Part shown: positions 23,890 through 32,119 of the stretch, one piece after another
How positions within the stretch are numbered: the first letter of the stretch is position 1
How the letters are laid out: every line of letters starts with the position of its first letter
Assembly: GCA_016763315.1 (NCBI GenBank)
Contig: JAESTZ010000022.1
Coordinates: 1 to 33,542 of the forward strand
Length of the DNA stretch: 33,542 nt
Reading direction: 5' to 3'
Origin: Robiginitomaculum sp.
GTDB taxonomy: Bacteria > Pseudomonadota > Alphaproteobacteria > Caulobacterales > Maricaulaceae
Translations under genes and position numbers: made by a program
Notes under the pieces: generated by a model
What the model saw: only the letters and a program-made list of their open reading frames with translations
The model's database searches: none
What the model was told of the DNA's origin: nothing

Positions 23890-26088
23890 TCACTCCTTCT
23901 CCTCTACAGGTATCGGAAAGCCGCGATCGCGCATCAAGGCTTCGATATTGGCGTCACGACCACGAAACGCGCGATAGGCATCGGCTGGATCAACGGCATT
24001 TCTAACTGCAAATAAATGATCGACCAGCTTTTTGGCCACCACTTTGTCATAAAACCCACCGGGGGCTTCGGCAAAGGCTTCGGCCGCATCAGCAGTAAGA
24101 ACGTCTGCCCACATATAACCGTAATAACCAGAAGAATAACCCTCGCCGGAGAATATATGCCCAAATTGCGTAGAACGATGACGCATTGGTATCTCTTCTG
24201 GCATGCCCAGATCATTCAAGGTTTCACGCTCGAACTTGTCAGGGTCAATACCGGTTGGATCAACGGTGTGATAGCGCATATCAACCAAAGCCGATGCCAA
24301 ATATTCGGTAGTAGAAAACCCCTGATTAAAGGTGGCCGCCGCTTTGATTTTGGCAACCAGTCCTGCCGGTATTGGCTCGCCAGTTTTATGGTGGATCAGG
24401 AACTTATCAATTACCGCATCGGTAGAAAGCCAGCGTTCAAGTAATTGTGACTGAAATTCGGTATAATCGCGAACACCGCCATTTAACGTCGGGTAATCGA
24501 CTTTCGAGGCAAAGAAATGCAAAGCATGGCCAAATTCATGGAACAAGGTATTCGCATCGTCCCAAGAGATCAGCACTGGCTCGCCGGGTACACCTTTGAC
24601 AAAGTTGGAATTATTCGAGCCTAAAACAGTTTTCTTACCGTCAATATTTTCATGAGAACGATAAGTTGTTGCCCATGCACCAGAGCGCTTACCCGGGCGG
24701 GCAAATGGATCGAGATACCAAAGGCCAACAGCTTCACCACTGTCTTTCATGGTTACTTCCCAGACTTTAACATCAGGGTGAAACACCGGAACCGATCCTT
24801 CTGGAACTGGTGCAAATTCATAACCGAATAATTCGCCAGCCACAAAAAATAGAGCATCGCGCAAATTGTCCAATTGCAGGTATTGTTTTACTTCGTCGGA
24901 ATCGAGGTCATATTTGTCCTTACGCACTTTCTCCGCATAATAACGATAATCCCAAGGGGCAATTTTAAAATTGCCACCAGAAGCATCAACAATTGCCTGC
25001 ATATCAGCCACTTCTTCGCCAACACGAGCAATCGCCGCCGGCCAAACTGCTTCCATCAATTCCAAAGCGCGCTCAGGAGTTTTGGCCATGCGATTTTCTA
25101 ACCGCCACGATGCATAATTATCATAACCAAGTAATGCCACTCGCTCATCACGTAATTGCAAAATTTCAGCAATCAAAGCGTTATTATCATTAGCATCACC
25201 ATTGTCACCACGAGAATAATAAGTGCGCCACACTGTTTCGCGTAAATCACGCTCATCGGAATAGGTCAAAAATGGCGACATAGAAGATCGGGTATTGGTG
25301 ATGGCATATTGTCCCTCATGATCGCGGGACTTGGCGGCACTGGCTGCTGCTTTAACAAAACTATCCGGCAGGCCGCCTAACTGATCGGCAGAAATATAGG
25401 TGACGTATTTCTCTTCGTCGGCCAGTACATTATTGCCAAATTTGGTATGAAGCTCAGCAAGCCGTGAATTAATAACCGTATATCTGGCTTTGTCGGCATC
25501 GTTTAATGTTGCACCATTTCTGGCAAAGCCTTCGTAATTCAGCAAAACCACCCGTTGTTGGTCGGAGCGCAAGGTTTTCATTTCCTCGCTCTCATAAACC
25601 GCCTTTACCCTTGCGAACAACGCAGGGTTCTGGGTGATTTTAGAACTATACTCAGACAATACCGGAGCCATCTCGCCTTGGATCTTGCGAAACTCAGGTG
25701 ATGACATATTCGAGCTCCAAATACCCCAATAACGAAATACCCGCCCCAAATCACGACCAGCGCGTTCCAGCGCAACGATAGTGTTTTCAAAAGTCGGGGC
25801 ATCCGGGTTGGCAGTTATTGCATCAATCTCGGTCAAATTCTTCGCCATGCCAATTTCTAGCGCCGATTTTAAGTCTTTAAGCTCTACCGTATCAAATGCC
25901 GGAACCCCACCATACGGACCAGTCCATGGCGCCAATAGCGGATTTTGCTGCTCGACGTTTTGCGCTTCGGAAATCTCCGCTGTGTCATCGCTCATATTTG
26001 AATTTTCCGTGGCTTTTTTTGCATCGCTGCACGCAGCAACCAGAACCAGACCAGCCAATGCAACACCAGATAAAAGAAACTTGCTCAT
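23890..26088 (-). CDS. dcp: M3 family peptidyl-dipeptidase (Dcp-like) lipoprotein
   Basis: A 732-residue zinc metallopeptidase. The N-terminus MSKFLLSGVALAGLVLVAACSD has a lipobox (VAAC) so it is probably a lipoprotein facing the periplasm. Most of the protein is the helical M3 fold, with H517-E518-F-G-H521 as the zinc-binding and catalytic motif and E544 in DYTEFQSQLLERW as the third zinc ligand. Further M3 hallmarks are GLWYLDPFARPGKRSGAW and FGHIFSGEGYSSGYYGYMWADVL. It cleaves dipeptides from the C-terminus of oligopeptides. ATG 26088 is used rather than GTG 26097 because it gives a standard lipoprotein signal and has GGGG ~9 nt upstream. Confidence 0.93.
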   Translation of the reverse strand: MSKFLLSGVALAGLVLVAACSDAKKATENSNMSDDTAEISEAQNVEQQNPLLAPWTGPYGGVPAFDTVELKDLKSALEIGMAKNLTEIDAITANPDAPTFENTIVALERAGRDLGRVFRYWGIWSSNMSSPEFRKIQGEMAPVLSEYSSKITQNPALFARVKAVYESEEMKTLRSDQQRVVLLNYEGFARNGATLNDADKARYTVINSRLAELHTKFGNNVLADEEKYVTYISADQLGGLPDSFVKAAASAAKSRDHEGQYAITNTRSSMSPFLTYSDERDLRETVWRTYYSRGDNGDANDNNALIAEILQLRDERVALLGYDNYASWRLENRMAKTPERALELMEAVWPAAIARVGEEVADMQAIVDASGGNFKIAPWDYRYYAEKVRKDKYDLDSDEVKQYLQLDNLRDALFFVAGELFGYEFAPVPEGSVPVFHPDVKVWEVTMKDSGEAVGLWYLDPFARPGKRSGAWATTYRSHENIDGKKTVLGSNNSNFVKGVPGEPVLISWDDANTLFHEFGHALHFFASKVDYPTLNGGVRDYTEFQSQLLERWLSTDAVIDKFLIHHKTGEPIPAGLVAKIKAAATFNQGFSTTEYLASALVDMRYHTVDPTGIDPDKFERETLNDLGMPEEIPMRHRSTQFGHIFSGEGYSSGYYGYMWADVLTADAAEAFAEAPGGFYDKVVAKKLVDHLFAVRNAVDPADAYRAFRGRDANIEALMRDRGFPIPVEEKE

Positions 26089-26118
26089 AAAACACACCCC
26101 ATTTGAAAATAATCTAAT

Positions 26119-26227
26119 TATACTTAAAACACGGAACTAAATGGCGTTTTAAGTATACTTTGTCTTTGCTACCCATCAACTTATTCAAAAACCGGTACCC
26201 ACTTTTTGGGTCGATGGAGTGTAATAA
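26119..26227 (+). repeat. 109-bp hairpin-tail repeat, copy B
   Basis: Perfect 12-bp arms TATACTTAAAAC (26119-26130) / GTTTTAAGTATA (26146-26157). The arm sequence differs from copy A (CTT/AAG instead of CTC/GAG) with pairing kept. The tail carries CCATCAACTTA, AAAACCGGTACCCACTTTTT and GGTCGATGGAGT. It lies between the divergent M3 peptidase and APC permease genes, 31 nt before the peptidase start. The remainder of the 328-base gap 26089-26416 shows no gene. Confidence 0.85.
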
Positions 26228-26416
26228 ATAATACTTTGATGCAGTTAGTACCAGTTAATTATCGGATATAAACGGCTAAATTTACACTCAACTGCCCGCG
26301 CTACTTGGCCGAGAAATAGTTCCCAAAATAATATTATATACCAATATACGTGACGGTCATTGACTACCCAACCATAAGAGCCTTAGTGGGATCACAGCTA
26401 AACATTAAGGTGCAGC

Positions 26417-27817
26417 ATGAAACAAGATACAAAAAGTAAACTGTCGCTGATCGGCTCAATATCTTTGGGCACCGGAGTGATGATCGGGGCTGGAATTTTT
26501 GTTCTAATGGGGCAAATTGCTGAATTGGTCGGCGACCTTTTCCCATTGGCCTTTATAGCCGGTGCCATCGTGGTGGGGTTTAGTGCCTATTCTTATGTTA
26601 AATTTTCCAATGCCTACCCGTCTTCGGGCGGGGTTGCGATGTTCTTACGCAAGGCTTATGGACCCGGCACCGTAGCCGGCACATTTTCATTACTGATGTA
26701 CGTCTCGATGGTAATTGCCGAAAGCCTAGTTGCCAGAACATTCGGTGCTTATACTTTGCGGCTGTTTGAAGTTGAAAATACTGCTTTGTGGGTACCGGTT
26801 TTAGGGGTTTTGCTGATTATAGTTGCTTATCTGATCAATATTGCCGGCAACAAAACCATTGAAAGAACCGCTAATTTTACTGCCATTATCAAAATTGCCG
26901 GAATTTCTATTTTGGCGATAGCCGGGCTGGCCTTTGCTGGGTTTCCTGATATTGGCAATTGGGGGCGGTCAGTTTCTGATGTGGCATCGGGCGGTAGTTT
27001 TAATTTCATTGCCGCGCTTGCTTTGGCGATCCTTGCTTTTAAAGGGTTTACCACCATTACCAACCAAGGCGATGATATTCAAAACCCGCACAAGAACCTT
27101 GGACGCTCAATAATTTGGTCGATTGTAATCTGCACGCTGATTTACACCCTGTTGGCGTTATCAGTGTCGGCCAGCTTAAGCGTTGAAGAAATTATCACTG
27201 CAAAAAATTATGCCTTAGCCGCTGCCGCCCGTCCGGTGTTTGGCGATTGGGGTTTGATACTTACGGTTCTTCTGGCGATTGTAGCTACGGTTTCCGGCTT
27301 GATTGCCAGCGTATTTTCGGCTTCGAGAATGCTAGCCATGCTAAGTGCCATGAAGCAATTACCAAGACTTTACAAAGGCATGAGCAATCCGGCATTGGTG
27401 TTTACCGTGATACTGGCTATCACTTTGACCATCTTGTTTGATCTAACCCGCATTGCCTCGATCGGGGCAATATTTTACCTGTTGATGGATATTGTTATTC
27501 ATTGGGGGCTGTTTCGGTATTTACGCAAAGAAACCAACGCCAACCCGATCATTCCGCTAATTGCCATAGTGCTCGACGTAATTATCCTAAGCGCCTTCAT
27601 TTTGATGAAGTTCCAAAACGATCCACTGGTGATTTATGTGTCCTTAGCTGGCTTTGCAGCTATTTTAATCGCCCAGCGCCTGTTCATGATCACCCATACT
27701 GATACCGATGGCAAAATGCACATGGACATGGATACAGGCGAAAGCATGAATATGAGTGGCGACATGGATATGGGTAAAGATGACAAAGATCACAGTGATA
27801 TGGATATGAAAAAGTAG
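26417..27817 (+). CDS. APC family amino acid permease with Met/Asp-rich tail
   Basis: A 466-residue membrane transporter with about 12 hydrophobic segments. Helix 1 carries the APC substrate/sodium-site signature SISLGTGVMIGAGIFVLMGQ, and ISILAIAGLAFAG and FTTITNQGDDIQNPHKNLGRSI (helix 6 and following loop) fit the AA_permease_2 group. The unusual part is the last ~45 residues, a soluble tail rich in Met, Asp, His and Lys with repeated MDM/HMDMD/GDMDMG motifs, resembling metal-binding tails. The DNA there is correspondingly repetitive. The substrate is unknown. AAGGTGC precedes the ATG. Copy C of the 109-bp repeat begins 10 nt after the stop codon. Confidence 0.87.
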   Translation: MKQDTKSKLSLIGSISLGTGVMIGAGIFVLMGQIAELVGDLFPLAFIAGAIVVGFSAYSYVKFSNAYPSSGGVAMFLRKAYGPGTVAGTFSLLMYVSMVIAESLVARTFGAYTLRLFEVENTALWVPVLGVLLIIVAYLINIAGNKTIERTANFTAIIKIAGISILAIAGLAFAGFPDIGNWGRSVSDVASGGSFNFIAALALAILAFKGFTTITNQGDDIQNPHKNLGRSIIWSIVICTLIYTLLALSVSASLSVEEIITAKNYALAAAARPVFGDWGLILTVLLAIVATVSGLIASVFSASRMLAMLSAMKQLPRLYKGMSNPALVFTVILAITLTILFDLTRIASIGAIFYLLMDIVIHWGLFRYLRKETNANPIIPLIAIVLDVIILSAFILMKFQNDPLVIYVSLAGFAAILIAQRLFMITHTDTDGKMHMDMDTGESMNMSGDMDMGKDDKDHSDMDMKK

Positions 27818-27826
27818 GTCTGGAAA

Positions 27827-27935
27827 GTATACTCAAAATACCAAATTAAGCAGTATTTTTAGTATACTTTATCTTTGTGAGCCATGAACCTAACCAAAAC
27901 CGGTATCCACTTTTTGGGTCGATGGAGTATAACAA
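27827..27935 (+). repeat. 109-bp hairpin-tail repeat, copy C (possible bidirectional terminator)
   Basis: Arms GTATACTCAAAATAC (27827-27841) and GTATTTTTAGTATAC (27853-27867) pair over 15 bp with one mismatch and are followed by TTTATCTTT. The tail carries AAAACCGGTATCCACTTTTT and GGTCGATGGAGT. It fills almost exactly the gap between the stops of the convergent APC permease (27817) and alpha/beta hydrolase (27937), so it probably ends transcription from one or both sides. Confidence 0.85.
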
Positions 27936-27936
27936 C

Positions 27937-28803
27937 CTAACCCAAAAAACTCTCAAACCAGTTCAATGGTTGATCCCAAAACTTTGCGTTTCTGCGCGAA
28001 AACATTCCCATATGGCCAATTTTGCCAAGCCCATTTGCATTGGCCTCAACCCAGACAGTTTCTTGCGGAGAATTTGAATACCAACCCAAGGTTTTTGCCA
28101 GTGATTTTGGTGTTACCACTGGGTCATCACTAAACCCGTAAGAGCGAATTGGCGAACTGACTTTATCAAACCAGTGCTCACCCAATTTCCCTGACGCTAA
28201 ATCTTTTGCTAAATATTCCTTCGTCAAACACCATTTGCGCCATTGCCAATAAACCCCAGCCGGAAGATCGGTTCCTTGCCATTTTCCCTGGTGTTTTAGA
28301 TACCCGTTACGCCAAATATTTAACGGTCCAATCAAATAAAAGAACAAAAACTCCAATAACCATTCGGTTGCCCGATGCACACCCCAATAGCCAGAACCAA
28401 CGGCGACAAGAGCATTGGCAGTAATTTTATTGTGATTATCCATAAAGCCGATAAAATGCCCGCCAACCGAATGACCAATGGTAAACAATGGCAGATCAGG
28501 GGCTTGGCGTTGCAACTCGTCCAATGCCGCAGGAGCATCTAGCTTACCCCAATCAACCATGTTTGCCGAAAAGCCTTTCAGCTGTTCAGGACGCGAAGAA
28601 CCAACACCGCGACAATCATATAACAAACAGGCAAAGCCACGGGAGGCCGCATGTCTGGCAAAATGAGTGTAAAATTCCGTAGTTACCGCAGTGGCCGACG
28701 AGATCAGCAAGCCAGCCTTTGGCGTGGCAGAACTTATCAACAACCCGCCTAATTCTTGCCCATTTCGAGCATTAAAACGTAATCGAATTTCAGTAACTGA
28801 CAT
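27937..28803 (-). CDS. Alpha/beta hydrolase (COG4757-like)
   Basis: A 288-residue cytoplasmic serine hydrolase. The N-terminal strands contain a repeated GLLISSAT element (GGLLISSATPKAGLLISSATAV), then LLYDCRGVGSSRP. The nucleophile elbow is GHSVGG (~115), and the late DDPVVTPKS and GHMGMF segments supply the probable acid and His. The whole resembles the predicted alpha/beta hydrolase family of COG4757; the substrate is unknown, but esters or lactones are possible. Its promoter region carries a MerR-type operator (28828-28858), so it is probably controlled by a metabolite-sensing MerR regulator. Confidence 0.82.
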   Translation of the reverse strand: MSVTEIRLRFNARNGQELGGLLISSATPKAGLLISSATAVTTEFYTHFARHAASRGFACLLYDCRGVGSSRPEQLKGFSANMVDWGKLDAPAALDELQRQAPDLPLFTIGHSVGGHFIGFMDNHNKITANALVAVGSGYWGVHRATEWLLEFLFFYLIGPLNIWRNGYLKHQGKWQGTDLPAGVYWQWRKWCLTKEYLAKDLASGKLGEHWFDKVSSPIRSYGFSDDPVVTPKSLAKTLGWYSNSPQETVWVEANANGLGKIGHMGMFSRRNAKFWDQPLNWFESFLG

Positions 28804-28827
28804 TATAATTCCTGTTGCAATTACAAA

Positions 28828-28858
28828 ACTATGCCAGTTTCCGTAAACGTAAAGTCAA
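28828..28858 (-). promoter_or_regulatory. MerR-type promoter/operator of the alpha/beta hydrolase
   Basis: On the minus strand: -35 TTGACT (28858-28853), a 19-nt spacer, then CATAGT (28833-28828) as -10. The spacer holds a near-perfect palindrome of the form TTTnCGTnnACGnAAA (28838-28853). A 19-20 nt spacer filled by a palindrome is the hallmark of MerR-family promoters, and this motif resembles that reported for the LiuR-type regulators of branched-chain amino acid catabolism. Regulator identity is inference; no MerR gene is in the window. Confidence 0.6.
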
Positions 28859-28951
28859 GCGGTAAATTACTACTAGTGATTTTTTAGTTTACTAGTGACG
28901 ATTGCTTCTTGCTTACCTACACTCGTGAAAATTCAAAGTCCAAGGAAACTT

Positions 28952-29416
28952 ATGATGAGCAACATAGAAGCAAGACTTAACGAGCTTGGTATTACTTTGC
29001 CCAAGCCAGTGGCTCCTATAGCCAATTATGTTCCTTTTGTTCGATCTGGAAACTTGCTGTTTATTTCAGGGCAAATCGCCATGAGCTCAAACGGCATTGT
29101 CACCGGAACTTTGGGGCGGGATATGGATATAAGCGCAGGAAAGGAAGCTGCCAAACTTTGTGCAATCAATTTACTGGCACAGGTTTCCGCTGCCCTTGAT
29201 AATGATCTTGGCAAAGTTCGTCGCGTGGTCAAACTTGGCGGCTTTGTGCAGTCCGAGCCCAGTTTTACCGACATACCAAATGTAATGAACGGAGCGTCTG
29301 ATCTGATGGTCGAGGTATTTGGCGATATTGGCCGCCACGCCAGATTTGCCGTTGGCAGTTCGTCTTTGCCGATGGGAACTGCGGTTGAAGTTGATGGCAT
29401 ATTCGAGGTTGAATAG
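28952..29416 (+). CDS. RidA family protein
   Basis: A 154-residue RidA/YjgF protein of the longer, ~150-aa subgroup. Visible features are the N-terminal ARLNELGITLPKP, LLFISGQIAM, LGKVRRVVKLGGFV and RFAVGSSSLPMGTAVEVDGIFEVE. RidA proteins are trimeric enamine/imine deaminases that remove reactive 2-aminoacrylate-like intermediates; in this subgroup the usual activity-defining Arg is probably R144 or near, but I did not verify the residue. AAGGA sits 7 nt before ATG 28952 (a second ATG follows at 28955). It heads the run RidA, DUF2007-like, FemAB-like, HIT. Confidence 0.9.
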   Translation: MMSNIEARLNELGITLPKPVAPIANYVPFVRSGNLLFISGQIAMSSNGIVTGTLGRDMDISAGKEAAKLCAINLLAQVSAALDNDLGKVRRVVKLGGFVQSEPSFTDIPNVMNGASDLMVEVFGDIGRHARFAVGSSSLPMGTAVEVDGIFEVE

Positions 29417-29421
29417 AGGTT

Positions 29422-29811
29422 TTGTCGAAACTGGTTCTTTTGAATATATACAATGATGCCTATGAAGCGTTGTGTGTCAAAGCTTCACTTGAGGCAGCAG
29501 GTCTGTATGCTTTCGTTCCAGATTATTATGCGGCTTCAAGCAACTGGTATGGCGGAGGCCCCATTGGTAATATCCGCTTGTTAGTATTGGACACTGAATT
29601 ACAAGCGGCGCAAAAACTACTCGATCAACAACAACTTCCTGCATCAGAAGCAGTAGCCCCCTGCCCCAAATGCTCGTCTACCAGAACATCACAAATGGCA
29701 AACTTTCTTAGTGGAGCAATAGCAGTATTTTTCTTGATACCGGCAATACAGCGTACCAAACATTTTATCTGCCACGACTGCAAAAACCGCTGGAAACATG
29801 AGCGAAATTAA
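29422..29811 (+). CDS. DUF2007-like protein with zinc ribbon
   Basis: A 129-residue protein. The first ~70 residues (LVLLNIYNDAYEALCVKASLEAAGLYAFVPDYY, then IRLLVLDTELQAAQKLL) fit the DUF2007 putative signal-transduction domain. The rest is a zinc-ribbon split by a membrane segment: CPKC (~83-86), hydrophobic FLSGAIAVFFLIPAI, then CHDC. The start is TTG at 29422, as no ATG or GTG fits; AGAGG lies very close (2 nt), so the start is uncertain. It begins 5 nt after the RidA stop and overlaps the next gene by 14 nt. Function unknown. Confidence 0.75.
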   Translation: MSKLVLLNIYNDAYEALCVKASLEAAGLYAFVPDYYAASSNWYGGGPIGNIRLLVLDTELQAAQKLLDQQQLPASEAVAPCPKCSSTRTSQMANFLSGAIAVFFLIPAIQRTKHFICHDCKNRWKHERN

Positions 29812-30946
29812 AATCCGTATATTGCGCTCGATAGCAGAAATTACCGAAGCAAGCTGGAACAATTTAGCCAATCCAATTCAGCGCGATTTCGACCCGTTCA
29901 TCAGCCATCAATTCTTGCACGCATTAGAACAATCAGGCTCCGTTGGTGAAGGTTCTGGCTGGTTGCCATGTCATATTGTGGCCGAAACTACACAAGGCGA
30001 AATAGTCGGCGCAATTCCACTATACCTTAAAAGCCACTCGCAAGGAGAATACGTTTTCGATCATGGCTGGGCAGCAGCCTATGAAAACGCCGGCGGTCAA
30101 TATTACCCGAAACTACAAAGCTGCGTTCCATTTACTCCGGTAACAGGCTCGCGAATCTTGGCAAAGAAGCCGAAAGTTCGAGAACAGTTAGTTTCGGCCA
30201 TGCAAGAAGTTACCAACAGATTCGGTGCAAGTTCTGCTCATGTTACTTTTACCAACACCCAAGATGCAAATGATCTGGTCAAGAATGGTTGGTTAAAACG
30301 TAATGACTTACAATTTCATTTTGAAAACCAAGGCTATGAAAATTATGATGATTTTTTATCCAACCTTACTTCTCGCAAACGAAAATCCATAAAAACAGAA
30401 CGCAAAAAAGCCAATCAAAACATACAAATTTTCGCTCTATCCGGTGATGAGCTGCAATCCGAACATTGGGACGCATTTTATCAATTTTATCTTGATACCG
30501 GCGCCAGAAAATGGGGACAGCCATACCTAAACCGGCAATTTTTTGAGCTGCTGCACCAAAGCATGAACAAACATATATTGCTGATCATGGCCAAAAGTAA
30601 CGAGCAATGGATCGCTGGTGCGTTAAACTTTATCGGCGGCGATTGTCTTTATGGGCGCTATTGGGGTTGTGCGGCCAATTACGACAGCCTGCATTTCGAA
30701 TTGTGTTACCATAGAGCAATAGAGGCAGCTATCGAGCGTAGCTTGTCCCGTGTCGAAGCCGGAGCCCAAGGCTCGCACAAAATCGCCAGAGGTTATTTGC
30801 CGGTTATAACCAGTTCATTTCACTTCATACCTGACCTAGGGTTTGCCAATGCGGTACAGAATTTCCTAATCGAGGAACAAGCAGCGATTAAGCAACAACA
30901 GCTGCAATACCTTGCAATGTCTCCTTATCGACAAGCTGATAGATAG
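29798..30946 (+). CDS. FemAB-like / peptidoglycan-type acyltransferase (PF04339 family)
   Basis: A 382-residue protein of the GNAT fold. It matches the COG3146 family of predicted N-acyltransferases: DFDPFISHQFLHALEQSGSV near the start, YVFDHGWAAAYENAG (~76), then NLTSRKRKSIKTERKKA and GDCLYGRYWGC, and the terminal ARGYLPVITSSFHFIPD. FemAB-related proteins transfer amino acids or acyl groups from tRNA or CoA; the actual substrate of this family is unknown. It overlaps the DUF2007-like gene by 14 nt, so translation is coupled. It is one of a compact set also containing RidA and HIT. Confidence 0.85.
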   Translation: MSEIKIRILRSIAEITEASWNNLANPIQRDFDPFISHQFLHALEQSGSVGEGSGWLPCHIVAETTQGEIVGAIPLYLKSHSQGEYVFDHGWAAAYENAGGQYYPKLQSCVPFTPVTGSRILAKKPKVREQLVSAMQEVTNRFGASSAHVTFTNTQDANDLVKNGWLKRNDLQFHFENQGYENYDDFLSNLTSRKRKSIKTERKKANQNIQIFALSGDELQSEHWDAFYQFYLDTGARKWGQPYLNRQFFELLHQSMNKHILLIMAKSNEQWIAGALNFIGGDCLYGRYWGCAANYDSLHFELCYHRAIEAAIERSLSRVEAGAQGSHKIARGYLPVITSSFHFIPDLGFANAVQNFLIEEQAAIKQQQLQYLAMSPYRQADR

Positions 30947-30994
30947 ACGCAGCAACGACTATTGGCTAGGTTGGTGCAAAACAGAGGAAAGCAA

Positions 30995-31426
30995 ATGAGT
31001 CTAACCGGAAAATACGACCAACAAAATATATTCGCTAAAATCCTGCGCGGGGAAATACCATACGCAAAAGTCTATGAAGATGAGCATATACTTGCTTTCA
31101 TGGACGCATTTCCGCAAAGCCCGTGTCACACATTAGTTATACCTAAGAAACCAAGCCGCAATTTATTTGATATCGAGCCACAACAATTAACTGCGGTAAT
31201 TACCGGTGTGCAAAAAATTTCTGCTGCGGTCGAAAAAGCCTTTTCTCCTGACGGTATTATTATCACCCAGTTTAATGGTGAAGCAGCCGGCCAAACGGTT
31301 TTTCATCTGCATTTCCACATCATTCCTAAATTTCCAGAACTTACCATGCAACGTCATGGCCGTGGACAAATGGCCGAGATGAATGTCTTGCTAGAGCAGG
31401 CCGAGAAAATATCGGCTGCCCTCTAA
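30995..31426 (+). CDS. HIT family protein
   Basis: A 143-residue histidine-triad nucleotide-binding protein. NIFAKILRGEIPYAKVYEDE, then LAFMDAFPQSPCHTLVIPK and the triad H104-L-H106-F-H108 preceded by GQTVFHLHFH mark it as an Hint-type phosphoramidase or adenylyl-hydrolase. It starts at ATG 30995 (AGAGGAAAG upstream); an in-frame start at 30962 would add 11 residues. It is 48 nt after the FemAB-like gene and probably shares its transcript. Confidence 0.93.
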   Translation: MSLTGKYDQQNIFAKILRGEIPYAKVYEDEHILAFMDAFPQSPCHTLVIPKKPSRNLFDIEPQQLTAVITGVQKISAAVEKAFSPDGIIITQFNGEAAGQTVFHLHFHIIPKFPELTMQRHGRGQMAEMNVLLEQAEKISAAL

Positions 31427-31481
31427 TTTGACTTTCGATTATTGTTGATCTGCCGATAATTTCCGGTTATTCGCTATCCTC

Positions 31482-32117
31482 ATGAACAAATTCCCTAACG
31501 ATCTTTTAACCGGCTATAGCGCATTTCGTAATGGCTCGTTTGCAATTGAACAGCAACGTTATTTTGACTTAGCCGAACACGGACAAACCCCTGCTACTTT
31601 GCTGATTGCCTGTTGCGATTCTCGAGTTTCACCAGAAGTTATTTTTCAAACCAAGCCCGGTGAGCTTTTTGTTATTCGAAATGTGGCCAATTTGGTGCCT
31701 CCACACAAACCGGATAATGAATGTCATTCTACATCAGCCGCCTTGGAATATGCAGTTAGCGTTCTAAAGGTGCAAAACATCGTAGTAATGGGACATGGTG
31801 GTTGTGGCGGCATTGCCGCGGCAATAGACGCACAATTAAATGGTGCCATTGGTGGAGAATTTATTGACCACTGGATTGAACTACTAAAGCCTTCAATTAC
31901 CGGCACATTAAGTCATAAAGACCTTGCAGGAGCAAAACTACAATCTCACGCCGAAAAAGACTCGATCATTCGCTCGATCGAAAACTTGCGAACTTTCCCG
32001 ATCGTAACCGAAGCTGAAAAATCCGGCGCAATCACCCTGCATGGTGCATGGTTCGAGGTAAAAAGCGGCGAATTATCAATTTTGGATAGAGATAGCGGCA
32101 AATTTATCGAGCCTTAA
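31482..32117 (+). CDS. Beta-class carbonic anhydrase
   Basis: A 211-residue beta-carbonic anhydrase. Zinc ligands C45 (ACCDSRVSP), H105 and C108 (GHGGCGG) are intact, with the D46/R48 pair, so it should interconvert CO2 and bicarbonate. The size is typical and it is cytosolic (no signal peptide). No good ribosome binding site is seen before ATG 31482. Its stop lies 2 nt from that of the convergent glycosyltransferase. Confidence 0.94.
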   Translation: MNKFPNDLLTGYSAFRNGSFAIEQQRYFDLAEHGQTPATLLIACCDSRVSPEVIFQTKPGELFVIRNVANLVPPHKPDNECHSTSAALEYAVSVLKVQNIVVMGHGGCGGIAAAIDAQLNGAIGGEFIDHWIELLKPSITGTLSHKDLAGAKLQSHAEKDSIIRSIENLRTFPIVTEAEKSGAITLHGAWFEVKSGELSILDRDSGKFIEP

Positions 32118-32119
32118 TT

